Below, one piece after another: positions 44,777 to 54,223 of a DNA stretch of 64,000 bases. A program made the translations under genes and the position numbers. The notes under the pieces are model-generated. The model ran no database searches and was not told where the DNA came from. It saw only the letters and a program-made list of their open reading frames with translations. How positions within the stretch are numbered: the first letter of the stretch is position 1; each line of letters opens with the position of its first letter. Origin of the DNA: Kutzneria sp. CA-103260 (lineage in GTDB: Bacteria; Actinomycetota; Actinomycetes; Mycobacteriales; Pseudonocardiaceae). The DNA lies in assembly GCF_018263855.1 (NCBI RefSeq), contig NZ_CP073318.1, positions 1,488,001 to 1,552,000 on the forward strand, read 5' to 3'.

Positions 44777-46227
44777 ACGATCGCCATCAGCGGCACGCCG
44801 ACGGCGATGGCCAGCACGCCGATCACCGCGACGCCGCCGATGCCGAAGACGGTGGTCTCGCCGCTGTCCGGCTGGGCGTAGTAGATCACCGCGGCCACCA
44901 GGACCAGCGCGAAGAACAGGCCGCCGAGCAGGGGCAGCAGGCCGCGCATGACGAAGTTGCGGGCGCTGGACAGCAGGGTCTTGCGGAAGATCCACACGCA
45001 GGCCAGCGAGGTCATCGCGTACTCGACGCCGATGGTCAGCCCGACGGCGCTCACCGAGTCGGACAGCACGTCCGTGCTGACCAGCGACAGCACGACGTAG
45101 ATGACGAACGAGACGATGCCGAAGGCCCAGGTGGACACGGTCGGCGTGAGGTAGCGGGGGTGCACCTTGCCGAACACCGACGGCAGCGCGCCGTGCACGG
45201 CCATCGACAGCGTGGTGCGGGCGCACGGCATGATCGTGGCCTGGCTGCTGGCGGCCGCGCTGGTCAGCACCGAGACGATCAGCAGCACCCCCATGACCTT
45301 GCCGAAGGTGCCGTCGCCGAACACAGCGCCGCCCAGTCCAGCCAGCACGTCGTCGGAGTTGTCGGAATTGCCCAGTCCGATGCCGTCCTTGCCGATGCCG
45401 GCGAAGGCCAGCGCGGCGATCGTGACGACGACGTAGTTCAGCACCAGCAGCACCGTCGAGATCACGGCCGCTTTGCCCGGGCTGCGGCGGGGATCGGCGG
45501 ACTCCTCGTTCACCGACACCGAGCTGTCCCAGCCCCAGTACAGGAACACGGCCGGCAGCGTGGCCGCGACGAACGCGCCGAGGCCGATGCCGGACGGCCA
45601 CAGCCAGCTCCAGTCCGGAGTGGACGCCTGCGGGCCGGCGGTGCCGGCGAACACCCGCCACAGCGCGACCACCGAGAAGACCACGAGCACCGCGAGCTCG
45701 ACGGCCAGCAGCGCCCACTGCATCCGGGCCGAGACCTCGATGCCCCGGAAGCAGATCCAGCACAGCAGCACCAGCCAGGCCAGACCGACCGCCATCACGG
45801 CGAACTTGTTGTCGGCCAACGAGTCCAGGCCGAACAGCAGCAGCGTGTACTTGCCGGAGATGGCGGACTGGCTGGTCATGGCCAGCAGCTGGGCGATGGT
45901 CACCACCCAGCCGGACATCCAGCCCACCTTGCTGCCGAAGGCCCGGGTGGCCCAGGTGAAGTTGGTGCCGCAGTCCGGCTCGGCCGAGTTCAGCTCACGA
46001 AAGGCCAGCGCCACGAACAGCACCGGCACGAACGCGAACAACACGAACCAGGCCGCCTGGAAGCCGGTGCCGGCGATCACCAGCAGGCCCAGCGTGGCCG
46101 CGATGGAGTAGGCCGGAGCCGTCGACGCGGTGCCGATCACCACCGAGGACACCATGCTCAGAGCGCCCCGGCGCAGGCCCTTGCTCTCGGCGGAAGGGGG
46201 GATCGCGTGCGCGACGACTTCGGTCAT
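44683..46227 (-). CDS. APC-family amino acid permease
   Basis: A 514-residue protein with 12-14 hydrophobic segments. GGAGG lies ahead of ATG 46227. The first helices carry STAPAYSIAATLG and the TM6-region motif reads YWGWDSSVSVNEES, typical of the amino acid/polyamine APC group. It exchanges or imports amino acids with protons. It stands alone, convergent with the EamA exporter. The substrate is unknown. Confidence 0.9.
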   Translation of the reverse strand: MTEVVAHAIPPSAESKGLRRGALSMVSSVVIGTASTAPAYSIAATLGLLVIAGTGFQAAWFVLFAFVPVLFVALAFRELNSAEPDCGTNFTWATRAFGSKVGWMSGWVVTIAQLLAMTSQSAISGKYTLLLFGLDSLADNKFAVMAVGLAWLVLLCWICFRGIEVSARMQWALLAVELAVLVVFSVVALWRVFAGTAGPQASTPDWSWLWPSGIGLGAFVAATLPAVFLYWGWDSSVSVNEESADPRRSPGKAAVISTVLLVLNYVVVTIAALAFAGIGKDGIGLGNSDNSDDVLAGLGGAVFGDGTFGKVMGVLLIVSVLTSAAASSQATIMPCARTTLSMAVHGALPSVFGKVHPRYLTPTVSTWAFGIVSFVIYVVLSLVSTDVLSDSVSAVGLTIGVEYAMTSLACVWIFRKTLLSSARNFVMRGLLPLLGGLFFALVLVAAVIYYAQPDSGETTVFGIGGVAVIGVLAIAVGVPLMAIVYRSCRSFFAGRGLPRGSVPPGGDSIVADVA

Positions 46228-46403
46228 GTGAACCTCCGGGACGATGGTGAGCGGGATTCCGGATTCACGACCGTTGTAGTCGGCACTCCGGGCCGAGGAA
46301 GAAAGATACGTCAACCAGGACGGGCCGTGCGAGCAGCGCTGGTGATCGTCGACACGTAACGCGGGAACTCCGGGGGCTTGCCGGGTAACGGCATGATGGC
46401 CGG

Positions 46404-47876
46404 GTGGACTACGACGAGTACCGGCGATTCGACGCGGTGGGCCTGGCCGAGCTGGTGGCCCGGAGCGAGGTGTCGGCGGCGGAGCTGCTGGAGGTGGCGA
46501 TCGGGCGGGCCGAACAGGTCAATCCCCGCCTGAACGCGATCGCCCGGCCGATGCACGACATCGCCCGCGAGCGGGCCAAGTCCGAGCTGTCGGGGCCGTT
46601 CGCCGGGGTGCCGTTCCTGATCAAGGACCTCGGCCAGGACTACCAGGGCCTGCCGACGGGCGGGGGATCGCGGTCGCTACGCGGGCACCGGGCGGCGGAG
46701 CACAGTGTGGTGGTGCGGCGCTGGCTGGACGCGGGGCTGGTGGTCTTCGGCAAGACGACGACGCCGGAGTTCGGCACGAAGGCCGTGACGGAGTCCGTGG
46801 CCACGGGCGCGACCCGAAACCCGTGGCATCTGGACCACACGCCGGGCGGATCCTCGGGCGGCACGGCCGCGGCGGTGGCAGCCGGCGTCGTGCCGGTGGC
46901 GGGGGCCAGCGACGGCGGCGGCTCGATCCGCATCCCGGCAGCGTGCTGCGGCCTGTTCGGGCTCAAGCCGGGGCGGGGCGTGGTGCCGGCCGGTCCGCTG
47001 GCGGCGGAGTCGTTCCACGGCGCGGCCACCGACGGCGTCATCTCCCGGACGGTCCGCGACACCGCCGCGATGTTGGACGTCCTGACGGCCACTCGCGACC
47101 TCGGCGGCCCGTACCTGTCGGCGCGGCCCGACGACTCCTATCGCAACCTGGCCGCCCGCGAGCCCGGCAAACTCCGGATCGGCTTCACCACCAAGTCTCC
47201 GATCGGCGCGCCGGTGGACGCCGAGGCGGTGGCCGCGGTGGAACACGCGGCCAAGGTGTTGGCCGAGCTGGGCCACGAGGTGGAGCCGGCCGAGCCGGCC
47301 ATCGACGGGAACCGTCTCGCCCAGGACTTCCTCGGCGCCTGGTGCGCCAACGCCGCCTTCGTCATGGCCCGGATCGGCGGCCCGAAGTCGGGCTTCGAGC
47401 TCGACACCCGCCTGCTCGGCGCGGCGGCGTGGGGCACGCGCGCCCCCGAGCACGTCGCGACCCTCGCCCGGTGGAACGAGTACAGCCGGGCGCTGGCCGC
47501 CTTCCACGAGCGCTACGACCTGCTGCTCACGCCCACGCTGGCTCGGCCGCCGGTGCGTGTCGGCGAGCTCGCCACTCCGCCGGCCGTGCGGATTCTGGGC
47601 GAGATCCTGTTGAGCCTCAACATGGTCGGCACCTTCAGCCGGACGAAGGCGTGGCGTGACCAGATCGTCGCCAACCTCGGGCCGGTTCCGTTCACCCAGC
47701 TGGCCAATATCACCGGCCGCCCGGCCATGTCGGTGCCGCTGCACCACACCGCGAAGGGCCTCCCGCTGGGCGTGCAGTTCGTCGGCGGCCTCGGGACCGA
47801 ACCGACCCTGCTGGCCCTCGCAAGCCAGCTGGAGGCCCATCAGCCCTGGGCCGATCGGCGGCCGACGGCAGTGTGA
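46404..47876 (+). CDS. Amidase signature family enzyme
   Basis: A 490-residue protein from GTG 46404. The catalytic triad is visible: Lys in PFLIKDLG (~73), cis-Ser in HTPGGSSGGTAAAV (~149) and nucleophile Ser in ASDGGGSIRIPAAC (~174). The C-terminal segments LLTPTLARPPVRVGE and GLPLGVQFVGG are standard. It hydrolyses an amide; GatA is excluded because no GatB/GatC genes are nearby. CATGAT some six bases before the GTG could be a -10 for a leaderless message. Confidence 0.9.
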   Translation: MDYDEYRRFDAVGLAELVARSEVSAAELLEVAIGRAEQVNPRLNAIARPMHDIARERAKSELSGPFAGVPFLIKDLGQDYQGLPTGGGSRSLRGHRAAEHSVVVRRWLDAGLVVFGKTTTPEFGTKAVTESVATGATRNPWHLDHTPGGSSGGTAAAVAAGVVPVAGASDGGGSIRIPAACCGLFGLKPGRGVVPAGPLAAESFHGAATDGVISRTVRDTAAMLDVLTATRDLGGPYLSARPDDSYRNLAAREPGKLRIGFTTKSPIGAPVDAEAVAAVEHAAKVLAELGHEVEPAEPAIDGNRLAQDFLGAWCANAAFVMARIGGPKSGFELDTRLLGAAAWGTRAPEHVATLARWNEYSRALAAFHERYDLLLTPTLARPPVRVGELATPPAVRILGEILLSLNMVGTFSRTKAWRDQIVANLGPVPFTQLANITGRPAMSVPLHHTAKGLPLGVQFVGGLGTEPTLLALASQLEAHQPWADRRPTAV

Positions 47877-47907
47877 GTGGTCCGACGAGCACGCCTCAGG
47901 ACGGCGC

Positions 47908-50900
47908 ATGAGTATGCTCCGCCGCGTGCCGGCAGCCTCATCGATCAAGGTGGAACTACTCGGCCCGGTCCGCGCCTGGTCGGACCGTGGCGAGGTCCCG
48001 CTGGGGCCACCGCGGCAGCGGGCGCTGTTCGCGATCCTGGCGGCCAGCGTCGACACGGTGGTGTCCCGCGGCGAGCTGATCGACGGCATCTGGGGCGAGG
48101 ACCCGCCGGCCAGCGCCGAGGGCAGCCTCTACACCTACGTCTCGGAGCTGCGGCGGGCGTTGGAGCCGGGCCGGGCCAACCGGGCGCCGAGCAGCCTGCT
48201 GGAGTCGTCCGGCGCCGGCTACGTGCTGCGGACGCCGGCCGAGAACGTGGACCTGACCAGGTTCGAGATCCTGCGCCAGCAGGCCGCCGGGCTGACGCCG
48301 GCCGAGGCGGTGCGGGCCCTGGACGCGGCGCTGGCGCTGTGGCGCGGCGAGGCGTTCGACGAGATCCCCGGACCGTACGCGCAGCGCCGCCGGGACAGCC
48401 TCGCCGAACTGCGGCTGGCCGCCCGGGAGCAGCGGGCCGAGGCGCTGATCGGTCTCGGGTCGGCTGGGGGCGTGGTCGACGAGCTGACCGACCTGGTCCG
48501 GACCTATCCGCTGCGCGAGCGGGTGCGGGCCCTGCTGATGACCGCGCTGCACCGATGTGGCCGGCAGGCCGAGGCCGTCGAGGTCTACCGGGACGCGAAG
48601 CGGCTGCTGGAGGACGAGCTGGGCATCGAGCCGAGCCCGCCGCTGACCAAGCTCTACCAGCAGATTCTCGCCGGCAACCTGCGCCCGCCGGCTCGCGCGA
48701 GCCACCGCAACCGGGTGCCGGAGGGCTTCGTGAGCCGGGCCGTCGAGGTCGCCCGGATGCAGGCCATGGTCGCCGAGGTCGTGGCCGGCCGGGGTGGCGT
48801 CGTCTGGCTGGAGGGTGAGCCCGGCATCGGCAAGTCCTCGCTGCTCGCGGCCGGTCTCGCCGGCGCGGAACCAGCCGGCTGCCAGCTCGGCTGGGCGGTG
48901 GCCGACGAGCTGGGACAGCGCTTTCCGCTGCGGACCGTGCTGGAATGCCTGGACGTGGACGGCCGCTCGGCCGACCCGCGTCGGGCGGAGCTGGCCGACA
49001 CCCTGCACAGCCCGTCGAACGCGCTGCTACCCGGGGCCGATCCGGTCACGGCCGCGGTCGACCGGTTGCTGGCGTTCGTGGAGACGCTGTGCGAGGACGG
49101 CCCGCTGCTGCTCGTGATCGACGACCTGCAATGGGCCGATGAGACGAGTTTGCTGGTGTGGCATCGGCTTTGCCGCGTCACCAGCCGGCTGCCGCTGCTG
49201 TTGGTGGCCAGCGCGCGGATAGTGCCGAGGCGGCCGCACGTGGAGCAGGTGCGGCTGGCGGCCGAGGCCGAGCACAGCTACATCGTCACGCTGGAGCCGT
49301 TGTCGGCCGACGATGTCGGCGACATCGTCCGGCTGTCGGCCGGCGCCCCGCCCGGGCCCCGGCTGACCGACCTGACCGCCCGCGCCGGCGGAAATCCCTT
49401 GTACGTAAGGGAACTCCTGGACGCGCTGGCCCGCGAGAACGCCATCACCGTCGCTGACGGCAGCGCCGAGGTCGAGCGGGGCGCCGCGGCCCCAGGCTCG
49501 CTGGTGGCCGCCCTGACCAGCAGACTGAGCTTCCTGTCGGCCGAGACGCGGGAAATCCTGCAATGGGCCTCGCTGCTGGGCCTCGAGTTCGCCGTCGACG
49601 ACCTCGCCGTGATCACCGGACGGTCCGATCTCCGCAGCCGGCTGGACGAGGCGGTCACCGGGGCGGTACTGATCGACAATGGGCCGTACCTGGCGTTCCG
49701 GCACGGCTTGATCCGACAGGCGCTGTACGAGGGCACGCCGAACGCCCTGCGCCTAGCCCTGCACGGCCACGCCGCGCAGGCGCTGGCCAAGGCCGGCGCG
49801 CCGCTGCAACAGGTCGCCGAGCAGCTGCTGGCCGTGCCCGGCGCGGTCGACGGCTGGGTCGTGACCTGGTTGCGGGACAACGCATCCACGCTCGGGCAGT
49901 TGGCGCCGCAGATCACCATGGAGCTGATCGGGCGGGCCCTGGCCACGCCGTCGATCGACGCCCCGGCCCGTGAGGAGCTGACGGCTCAGCAGGCGCTGCT
50001 GTCGTTCGGCCTCGGCGGCGCACCCGAAGCCGAGGTGCGGTACGTGATCGGCCGCACGAAGGACGTCGACCGCTTGTCGGAGATGCGTTCCATCCTCGCG
50101 CACATCTACAGCCGGCGTGATGAGGGCGCGGCGGCGGTGGAAATGCTGCGCGACTCCCTGGAGAACCCGGACGTGCCGGAGTTCTGGAAGGCCCGGCACG
50201 AGGTGCTGACCGCGATCTGCGAGCGGACCGGCAACCAGGACCTGACCGCCGATGAGCTCAGCGCCCGGCGCGCGGTCAAACGGGCCCAGGAGTGCGGCGA
50301 CAAGTTCGCCGTCGCCCACGGCCTCCAGGAGCTGTGGGTGGTGCACTCCGTGCGCCGCGAGCACGCGGCGGCCATCGAGGTCGTGGACGAGGCGATCGCC
50401 GCCATCGCCGACGTGCCGGAACTCGTCGGGCTGCGGCTGAGCCTGCTGGACAACCGGCTGTTCACCCTGCAGAACCTGGACCGCCTGACCGAGGTCGACG
50501 ACGCCATCCGGTTCGCCCGCGAACTCGGCCGGAAGTACGCCGTGCCAACGGAAATGCACGTGCCGGCGGCCGTGCACCACTACTGGACCGGGCGCTGGGA
50601 CGAGGCGCTGGTCGATCTCGACAGCGCCGTGCAGGACAGCCCGGAGATGACGTTCTACGGCCTGCGGGAAAGCACCGTGACGCTGCTCCTGCTGCACGGC
50701 GCGGCCGCGCTCATCGCACTCCGCCGAAGCGATGACGACGCCGCGGACGCGCACCTGCTGGCCGCCGCCGAGCTACCGGTGTCCAGTCCGGCGGAGCGGG
50801 AGAACTGCGACTTTCTCGTTGCCGCGCAAGCGGTTGCGGCCGAACGGGAGGGCCGCCTCGACGAGGCCGTGTCGTTGTTGAAGCCGAACCTGAAGGCCGA

Positions 50901-51294
50901 CTACTCGCAGATGACCCTGCGCCACCAGTGGTTGCCGGACCTGGCCCGGCTGGCCGTGCAGAGCGGCGACCTGGCGCTGGCCGGCGAAGCCCTGGAGCAG
51001 TGCGAGGACGAGGCCGGTCGCGAACAGCAGCCGGCCCGCGCCTACACCGCCGCGCTGCGCTGCCGGGCCCTGGTCACCGGCGATCCCGAGCCGGCCCGGG
51101 AAGCCGTCGAGCACTACCGGCTCATCGGCCGTGCCGTCGAACTCGGCCAGGCGCTGGAGGATCTGGCCGTCCTGCACAGCATTCGCGGCCAGCACACCGA
51201 AGCCCGGGCCGCCCTCGACGACGCCGTTGCCGTGTATGGGAGTTACGGCGCGCGGTGGGACATCGAGCGGGCCAGGGACCGGGTCGGCGGCTGA
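47908..51294 (+). CDS. SARP/BTAD-type large regulator with AAA ATPase and TPR region
   Basis: A 1128-residue regulator. ATG 47908 has AGGA six bases upstream; a GTG at 47926 behind a TATGCT hexamer is an alternative leaderless start. The N-terminal OmpR-like HTH (~10-100) and BTAD domain (~105-255) are followed by an AAA domain with Walker A GEPGIGKSS (~304), Walker B LLLVIDDLQWADE, and helical repeats to the end. Large SARPs activate antibiotic or other secondary metabolic genes. No biosynthetic cluster lies beside it, so its targets may be distant. Confidence 0.88.
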   Translation: MSMLRRVPAASSIKVELLGPVRAWSDRGEVPLGPPRQRALFAILAASVDTVVSRGELIDGIWGEDPPASAEGSLYTYVSELRRALEPGRANRAPSSLLESSGAGYVLRTPAENVDLTRFEILRQQAAGLTPAEAVRALDAALALWRGEAFDEIPGPYAQRRRDSLAELRLAAREQRAEALIGLGSAGGVVDELTDLVRTYPLRERVRALLMTALHRCGRQAEAVEVYRDAKRLLEDELGIEPSPPLTKLYQQILAGNLRPPARASHRNRVPEGFVSRAVEVARMQAMVAEVVAGRGGVVWLEGEPGIGKSSLLAAGLAGAEPAGCQLGWAVADELGQRFPLRTVLECLDVDGRSADPRRAELADTLHSPSNALLPGADPVTAAVDRLLAFVETLCEDGPLLLVIDDLQWADETSLLVWHRLCRVTSRLPLLLVASARIVPRRPHVEQVRLAAEAEHSYIVTLEPLSADDVGDIVRLSAGAPPGPRLTDLTARAGGNPLYVRELLDALARENAITVADGSAEVERGAAAPGSLVAALTSRLSFLSAETREILQWASLLGLEFAVDDLAVITGRSDLRSRLDEAVTGAVLIDNGPYLAFRHGLIRQALYEGTPNALRLALHGHAAQALAKAGAPLQQVAEQLLAVPGAVDGWVVTWLRDNASTLGQLAPQITMELIGRALATPSIDAPAREELTAQQALLSFGLGGAPEAEVRYVIGRTKDVDRLSEMRSILAHIYSRRDEGAAAVEMLRDSLENPDVPEFWKARHEVLTAICERTGNQDLTADELSARRAVKRAQECGDKFAVAHGLQELWVVHSVRREHAAAIEVVDEAIAAIADVPELVGLRLSLLDNRLFTLQNLDRLTEVDDAIRFARELGRKYAVPTEMHVPAAVHHYWTGRWDEALVDLDSAVQDSPEMTFYGLRESTVTLLLLHGAAALIALRRSDDDAADAHLLAAAELPVSSPAERENCDFLVAAQAVAAEREGRLDEAVSLLKPNLKADYSQMTLRHQWLPDLARLAVQSGDLALAGEALEQCEDEAGREQQPARAYTAALRCRALVTGDPEPAREAVEHYRLIGRAVELGQALEDLAVLHSIRGQHTEARAALDDAVAVYGSYGARWDIERARDRVGG

Positions 51295-51756
51295 TCACTC
51301 GCCCCAGAGTCGCCGCACCCGATCGTAGACCTGTTGCTGGTGCGAGAACTCGAGGTTGTTGCCGTCCGGGTCGGTGATCATGCAGACGTAGCCGACCGGG
51401 AACGGGATGTCGGCCGGCGGCATGCGCAGGCAGCCGGCCGCCTCGGCCTTGGCCGCGATGGCGTCCACGTCCTCCCGACGCGGCACCTCGATGCCCAGGT
51501 GGGCGAACGGGGCCAGGTGCGGCTGCCGCTTGCCGATGTCGGCGTGGAAGGTCACCAGCACCAGCACGAACGGGTCGACCACCTGGCCGTCGTTGGACAG
51601 CCACAGCGACCGGCCGGTGTCGTCGGCGAACTCCGCGACCTTCACCAGCGGCGTGAACTCGGTGTACCAGGCCAGGGACACGTCGACATCGGCCGCCGGC
51701 AGCGCGACGTGCGTCCACCGCGGGCGCGGCGGACCGGCGTAGGGAGTGTCGGTCAT
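51295..51756 (-). CDS. Glyoxalase/VOC-domain protein
   Basis: A 153-residue VOC fold of two beta-alpha-beta-beta-beta units: THVALPAADVDVSLAWYTEFTPL opens the first and FAHLGIEVPRREDVDAIAAKAEA the second; the metal-site Glu is in ITDPDGNNLEFSHQ. Members are metal-dependent dioxygenases, isomerases or resistance proteins; the substrate is unknown. The start ATG 51756 was chosen for the family N-terminus. Its 3' end abuts the convergent SARP gene. Confidence 0.85.
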   Translation of the reverse strand: MTDTPYAGPPRPRWTHVALPAADVDVSLAWYTEFTPLVKVAEFADDTGRSLWLSNDGQVVDPFVLVLVTFHADIGKRQPHLAPFAHLGIEVPRREDVDAIAAKAEAAGCLRMPPADIPFPVGYVCMITDPDGNNLEFSHQQQVYDRVRRLWGE

Positions 51757-51889
51757 GACCTCGAGTATGTCCGAGCCGGCCGGGTCCGGCCACGGGTCAG
51801 GATCGGGCAAGAAGTCGACAGCATTGGTCTGCCGGTGCGCCGCCCCGGGCTCATACCGTTGTGGCACAAGCAACGTAGGGAGTGCGGAC

Positions 51890-52660
51890 ATGGGTATCAC
51901 TCTGGTCACCGGGGCCAGCTCGGGCATCGGGCGGGCGTCCGCGCTGGCGATGGCCGAGCGCGGCGACGGCGTCATCCTGACGTACAACGGCAACAAGGAC
52001 GGCGCCGAGGAAGCGGTGGCCGCTATCCGGCAGGCCGGCGGCACCGCGGTCGCGCTGCGCCTGGACGTCGGCGACAGCTCGACCTTTCCGTCCTTTGTGG
52101 ACGAGGTGCGGGACACCCTGGAGAGCGTCTGGCAGACCGACCGGATCACCTCGTTGGTGAACAACGCCGGCATCGGCGGCGGCACGAAGTTCGCCGACAC
52201 CACCGAGGAACGGTTCGACGACCTCGTGAACGTCCTGTTCCGCGGCGTGTTCTTCCTGACCCAGCGGCTGCTGCCGGTGCTGGCCGACGGCTCCGCCATC
52301 GTCAACGTCGCCAGCTCCAGCGCCAGGTCCAACCCCATCGACCTGGCCGGCGGCTACTCTGCCTACGCCGCGTGCAAGGGCGCGGTCATCGTGCTGACCC
52401 GGCACCTGGCCGTGGAGCTGTCCGACCGGCGGATCCGGGTCAACTCCGTGTCGCCGGGCCCGACCCACACCAGCATCTCCGGCAACGCCTTCGACAAGAT
52501 GGCCCACCTCGTGCCCGAGCTGGCCAGCAAGACCCTGCTCGGCCGGCTCGGCGACCCCCGCGACATCGGGGCCATGGTGGCGGTCCTGCTGTCCGAGGAG
52601 GGACAGTGGATCACTGGCCAGGACATCGAGGTCTCCGGCGGCTACCGGCTCGGCGTCTAG
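51890..52660 (+). CDS. Short-chain dehydrogenase/reductase
   Basis: A 256-residue classical SDR. AGGGAG precedes ATG 51890. The TGASSGIGRAS cofactor motif, NNAG, catalytic Ser (IVNVASSSA), the Tyr/Lys pair (YSAYAACKG) and the SPGPTHT motif are all intact. It reduces or oxidises a carbonyl/hydroxyl with NAD(P). It shares the CTAG stop region with the convergent NTF2-like gene. The substrate is unknown. Confidence 0.92.
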   Translation: MGITLVTGASSGIGRASALAMAERGDGVILTYNGNKDGAEEAVAAIRQAGGTAVALRLDVGDSSTFPSFVDEVRDTLESVWQTDRITSLVNNAGIGGGTKFADTTEERFDDLVNVLFRGVFFLTQRLLPVLADGSAIVNVASSSARSNPIDLAGGYSAYAACKGAVIVLTRHLAVELSDRRIRVNSVSPGPTHTSISGNAFDKMAHLVPELASKTLLGRLGDPRDIGAMVAVLLSEEGQWITGQDIEVSGGYRLGV

Positions 52661-53043
52661 GCCGTGCCCAGTGGATTGTCGATGGCGTACCGCCAGAATC
52701 CGTCCGCCCCACGGCGGGCCACGTCGGTGGCCGTGCCCTCGACGTGCACCGGCTGCCCGTCGGGACCGGTGCCGCTGATCGTCCAGTCCACGATCAGCAA
52801 CGCCAGGTCCCCGTTGACGTAGACGTGCCGGGGCCGCACCTCGATCGGCAGCCCCAGGTCCATCAGTCGCTGGTTGGCCTCGGCGCGGCTGGTCCCGCTG
52901 ACCGGTTGGCCCGGGGTCGGCACCAGGAGGCCGTCGGTCTCGTAGACCGCCTCCACCGCCGCCGGGTCTCCGCTGTTGAACGCCTGGGCGAAGACGTGTG
53001 GATGCTCGGCGGCTTCTCGGGTCAGACTGTGCTGGTGGGTCAC
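52657..53043 (-). CDS. SnoaL/NTF2-like protein
   Basis: About 128 residues starting at GTG 53043 (MTHQHSLTREAAEHPHVFAQAFNSGDP). The NTF2-like cone is indicated by FAQAFNSGDPAAVEAVYETDGLLV and DLALLIVDWTISGTGPDG. The family includes ketosteroid isomerases and polyketide cyclases, but most stand-alone copies have unknown roles. It diverges from the HxlR regulator over an inverted repeat. A GTG at 53091 would run through that repeat and was not chosen. Confidence 0.75.
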   Translation of the reverse strand: MTHQHSLTREAAEHPHVFAQAFNSGDPAAVEAVYETDGLLVPTPGQPVSGTSRAEANQRLMDLGLPIEVRPRHVYVNGDLALLIVDWTISGTGPDGQPVHVEGTATDVARRGADGFWRYAIDNPLGTA

Positions 53044-53067
53044 CCTGACAGCCAAGCCGAGCCCTTC

Positions 53068-53091
53068 GTGGCTCACCAAACGGTGAGTCAC
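53068..53091. promoter_or_regulatory. HxlR operator-like inverted repeat (GTGGCTCACC-N4-GGTGAGTCAC)
   Basis: Ten-base arms match at nine positions with a four-base centre. The element covers the HxlR start codon at 53083 and lies 25 bp from the start of the divergent NTF2-like gene. The position suggests autorepression by HxlR and control of the divergent gene. Confidence 0.6.
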
Positions 53092-53454
53092 GCCTGGGAT
53101 GCCGAACTCGTGCCCTCCGACCTCGGCCGGACCCGACGACCCGAGGCCACCTGCCCGGTGGAAGTCGCCCTGGCCGCCATCGGCGGCCGCTGGACGACGC
53201 TGGTCCTGCGGGATCTGATGTCTGGGCCGCGGTCGTTCACGGAGCTGGCCGACGGGCTGCCGACCCTCAGCGCCAAGGTGTTGACCGAGCGGCTGGCCGG
53301 CCTCGAACAGCAGGGGCTCGTGGCGCGGCGGCGGCTCGGCGGATTCCCAGCGCGCACGGAATACCGGCTCACGGAGGCCGGCCAGCTGCTGCGGCCGCTG
53401 CTGGTCGAGCTGTACCGGACGGGCGAGGCGTTGCTCGCGGTCAATCCCCGCTGA
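53083..53454 (+). CDS. HxlR-family transcriptional regulator
   Basis: A 123-residue winged-helix protein. The conserved Cys is in ATCPVEVALAAIGGRW, followed by LVLRDLMSGPRSFTELADGLPTLSAKVLTERL and RTEYRLTEAGQLL. HxlR proteins sense aldehydes, quinones or other electrophiles through that Cys. GTG 53083 was chosen as the first start after the operator arm; a shorter form from a later GTG is possible. Convergent with the XRE-OsmC gene, 14-bp overlap. Confidence 0.88.
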   Translation: MSHAWDAELVPSDLGRTRRPEATCPVEVALAAIGGRWTTLVLRDLMSGPRSFTELADGLPTLSAKVLTERLAGLEQQGLVARRRLGGFPARTEYRLTEAGQLLRPLLVELYRTGEALLAVNPR

Positions 53455-54145
53455 TCGCCACCAGCCGGGCGTCCAGGCGCGCCGGCACCGCGACCAGTGC
53501 CCGTGCCACCAGGCAGTTGCGCTTGGTGGCCTCGGCCATGGCCTGGAACTGGGCGTCGGCGATGCCGGACACCGCGGCCTCGCAGCGCAGCTCGATGTCG
53601 GACAGGGCGATGCCGCCGGCGCCGGACTCGGTCTGCACCTCGGCGAACGTCTCGATGCGCAGCGGCGGGTAGCCGGCGTCGTCGAGGTCGGCGGCCAGGG
53701 CCATCGAGAAGCAGCCGGCGAAAGCCATGCCCAGCAGGGACTCGGGGCTGCCGACGGTGCCGTCGGTGTCTTCGATGAGCTCGGGGTTGACCCGGCGCGC
53801 GAGGTCGTAGCGGACCCGGACCGCGCCCTTGATCATCTCGCCGGAGCCGGCCTTCTCGGTGCCGGTCCACACGGCCCGACCGGTGTGCGGGGCGCTGCGC
53901 TCGGCCGGGGATTCCTCGCCGTCGAGCAGGTCGGCGGGGGACAGGCCCAGGGCGGCGGCGAGCACCAGCAGGGCCCGCAGCGACGGTGCACGCTCGCCCT
54001 GCTCCAGCCGGTAGAGGTGCACCTCGGACAGCCCGGTCAGGCCGGCGACGTCGATGAGCCGCAGCCCCCGCGCGAACCGGGCGGCCCGCAGCCGTTCGGC
54101 CATCACCTGCAACTGGGCGTCGATCTGGGTCTCGTCGAGCGTCAC
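53441..54145 (-). CDS. XRE-type HTH fused to an OsmC peroxidase domain
   Basis: A 234-residue fusion. Residues ~15-70 are a Cro/C1-type HTH (LRAARFARGLRLIDVAGLTGLSEVHLYRLEQGER) and ~95-234 an OsmC/Ohr fold with both redox Cys: AFAGCFSMAL (~144) and KRNCLVARAL (~210). OsmC domains reduce organic hydroperoxides through these Cys; joining one to a DNA-binding domain suggests a one-component peroxide sensor. It diverges from a stand-alone OsmC gene across a tandem of direct repeats. GTG 54145 was chosen as the first start that clears those repeats. The domain reading is firm; the sensing role is inferred. Confidence 0.85.
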   Translation of the reverse strand: MTLDETQIDAQLQVMAERLRAARFARGLRLIDVAGLTGLSEVHLYRLEQGERAPSLRALLVLAAALGLSPADLLDGEESPAERSAPHTGRAVWTGTEKAGSGEMIKGAVRVRYDLARRVNPELIEDTDGTVGSPESLLGMAFAGCFSMALAADLDDAGYPPLRIETFAEVQTESGAGGIALSDIELRCEAAVSGIADAQFQAMAEATKRNCLVARALVAVPARLDARLVAISGD

Positions 54146-54165
54146 AACCGCCAAGTTTGCGCGAC

Positions 54166-54215
54166 AGGCAAGTGGTAGGCAAGTGCTTGACTGTGTGGCA
54201 AGCAACAGGCAAGCA
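54166..54215. promoter_or_regulatory. Phased direct repeats between the XRE-OsmC and OsmC genes
   Basis: AGGCAAGTG occurs at 54166 and 54177, then TGGCAAGCA at 54196 and AGGCAAGCA at 54207. Each pair is spaced by exactly 11 bp, one helical turn, and a weaker CAAGT lies near 54152. Repeated units on one DNA face are typical operators for dimers or tetramers of an XRE regulator. Confidence 0.6.
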
Positions 54216-54223
54216 TGCTGGTC

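Noticed and set aside
43816..46359. An 847-codon open frame on the + strand opposite the APC permease
   Set aside because: Overlaps two well-supported genes in other frames and has shadow-type composition.
47908..51294. SARP gene as part of an antibiotic biosynthetic cluster
   Set aside because: No polyketide, peptide synthetase or tailoring set is adjacent; neighbours are an amidase and a glyoxalase.
54146..54214. CRISPR-like array from the repeated GGCAAG units
   Set aside because: Units are about nine bases with no spacers of constant length and lie between divergent starts; operator repeats explain them better.
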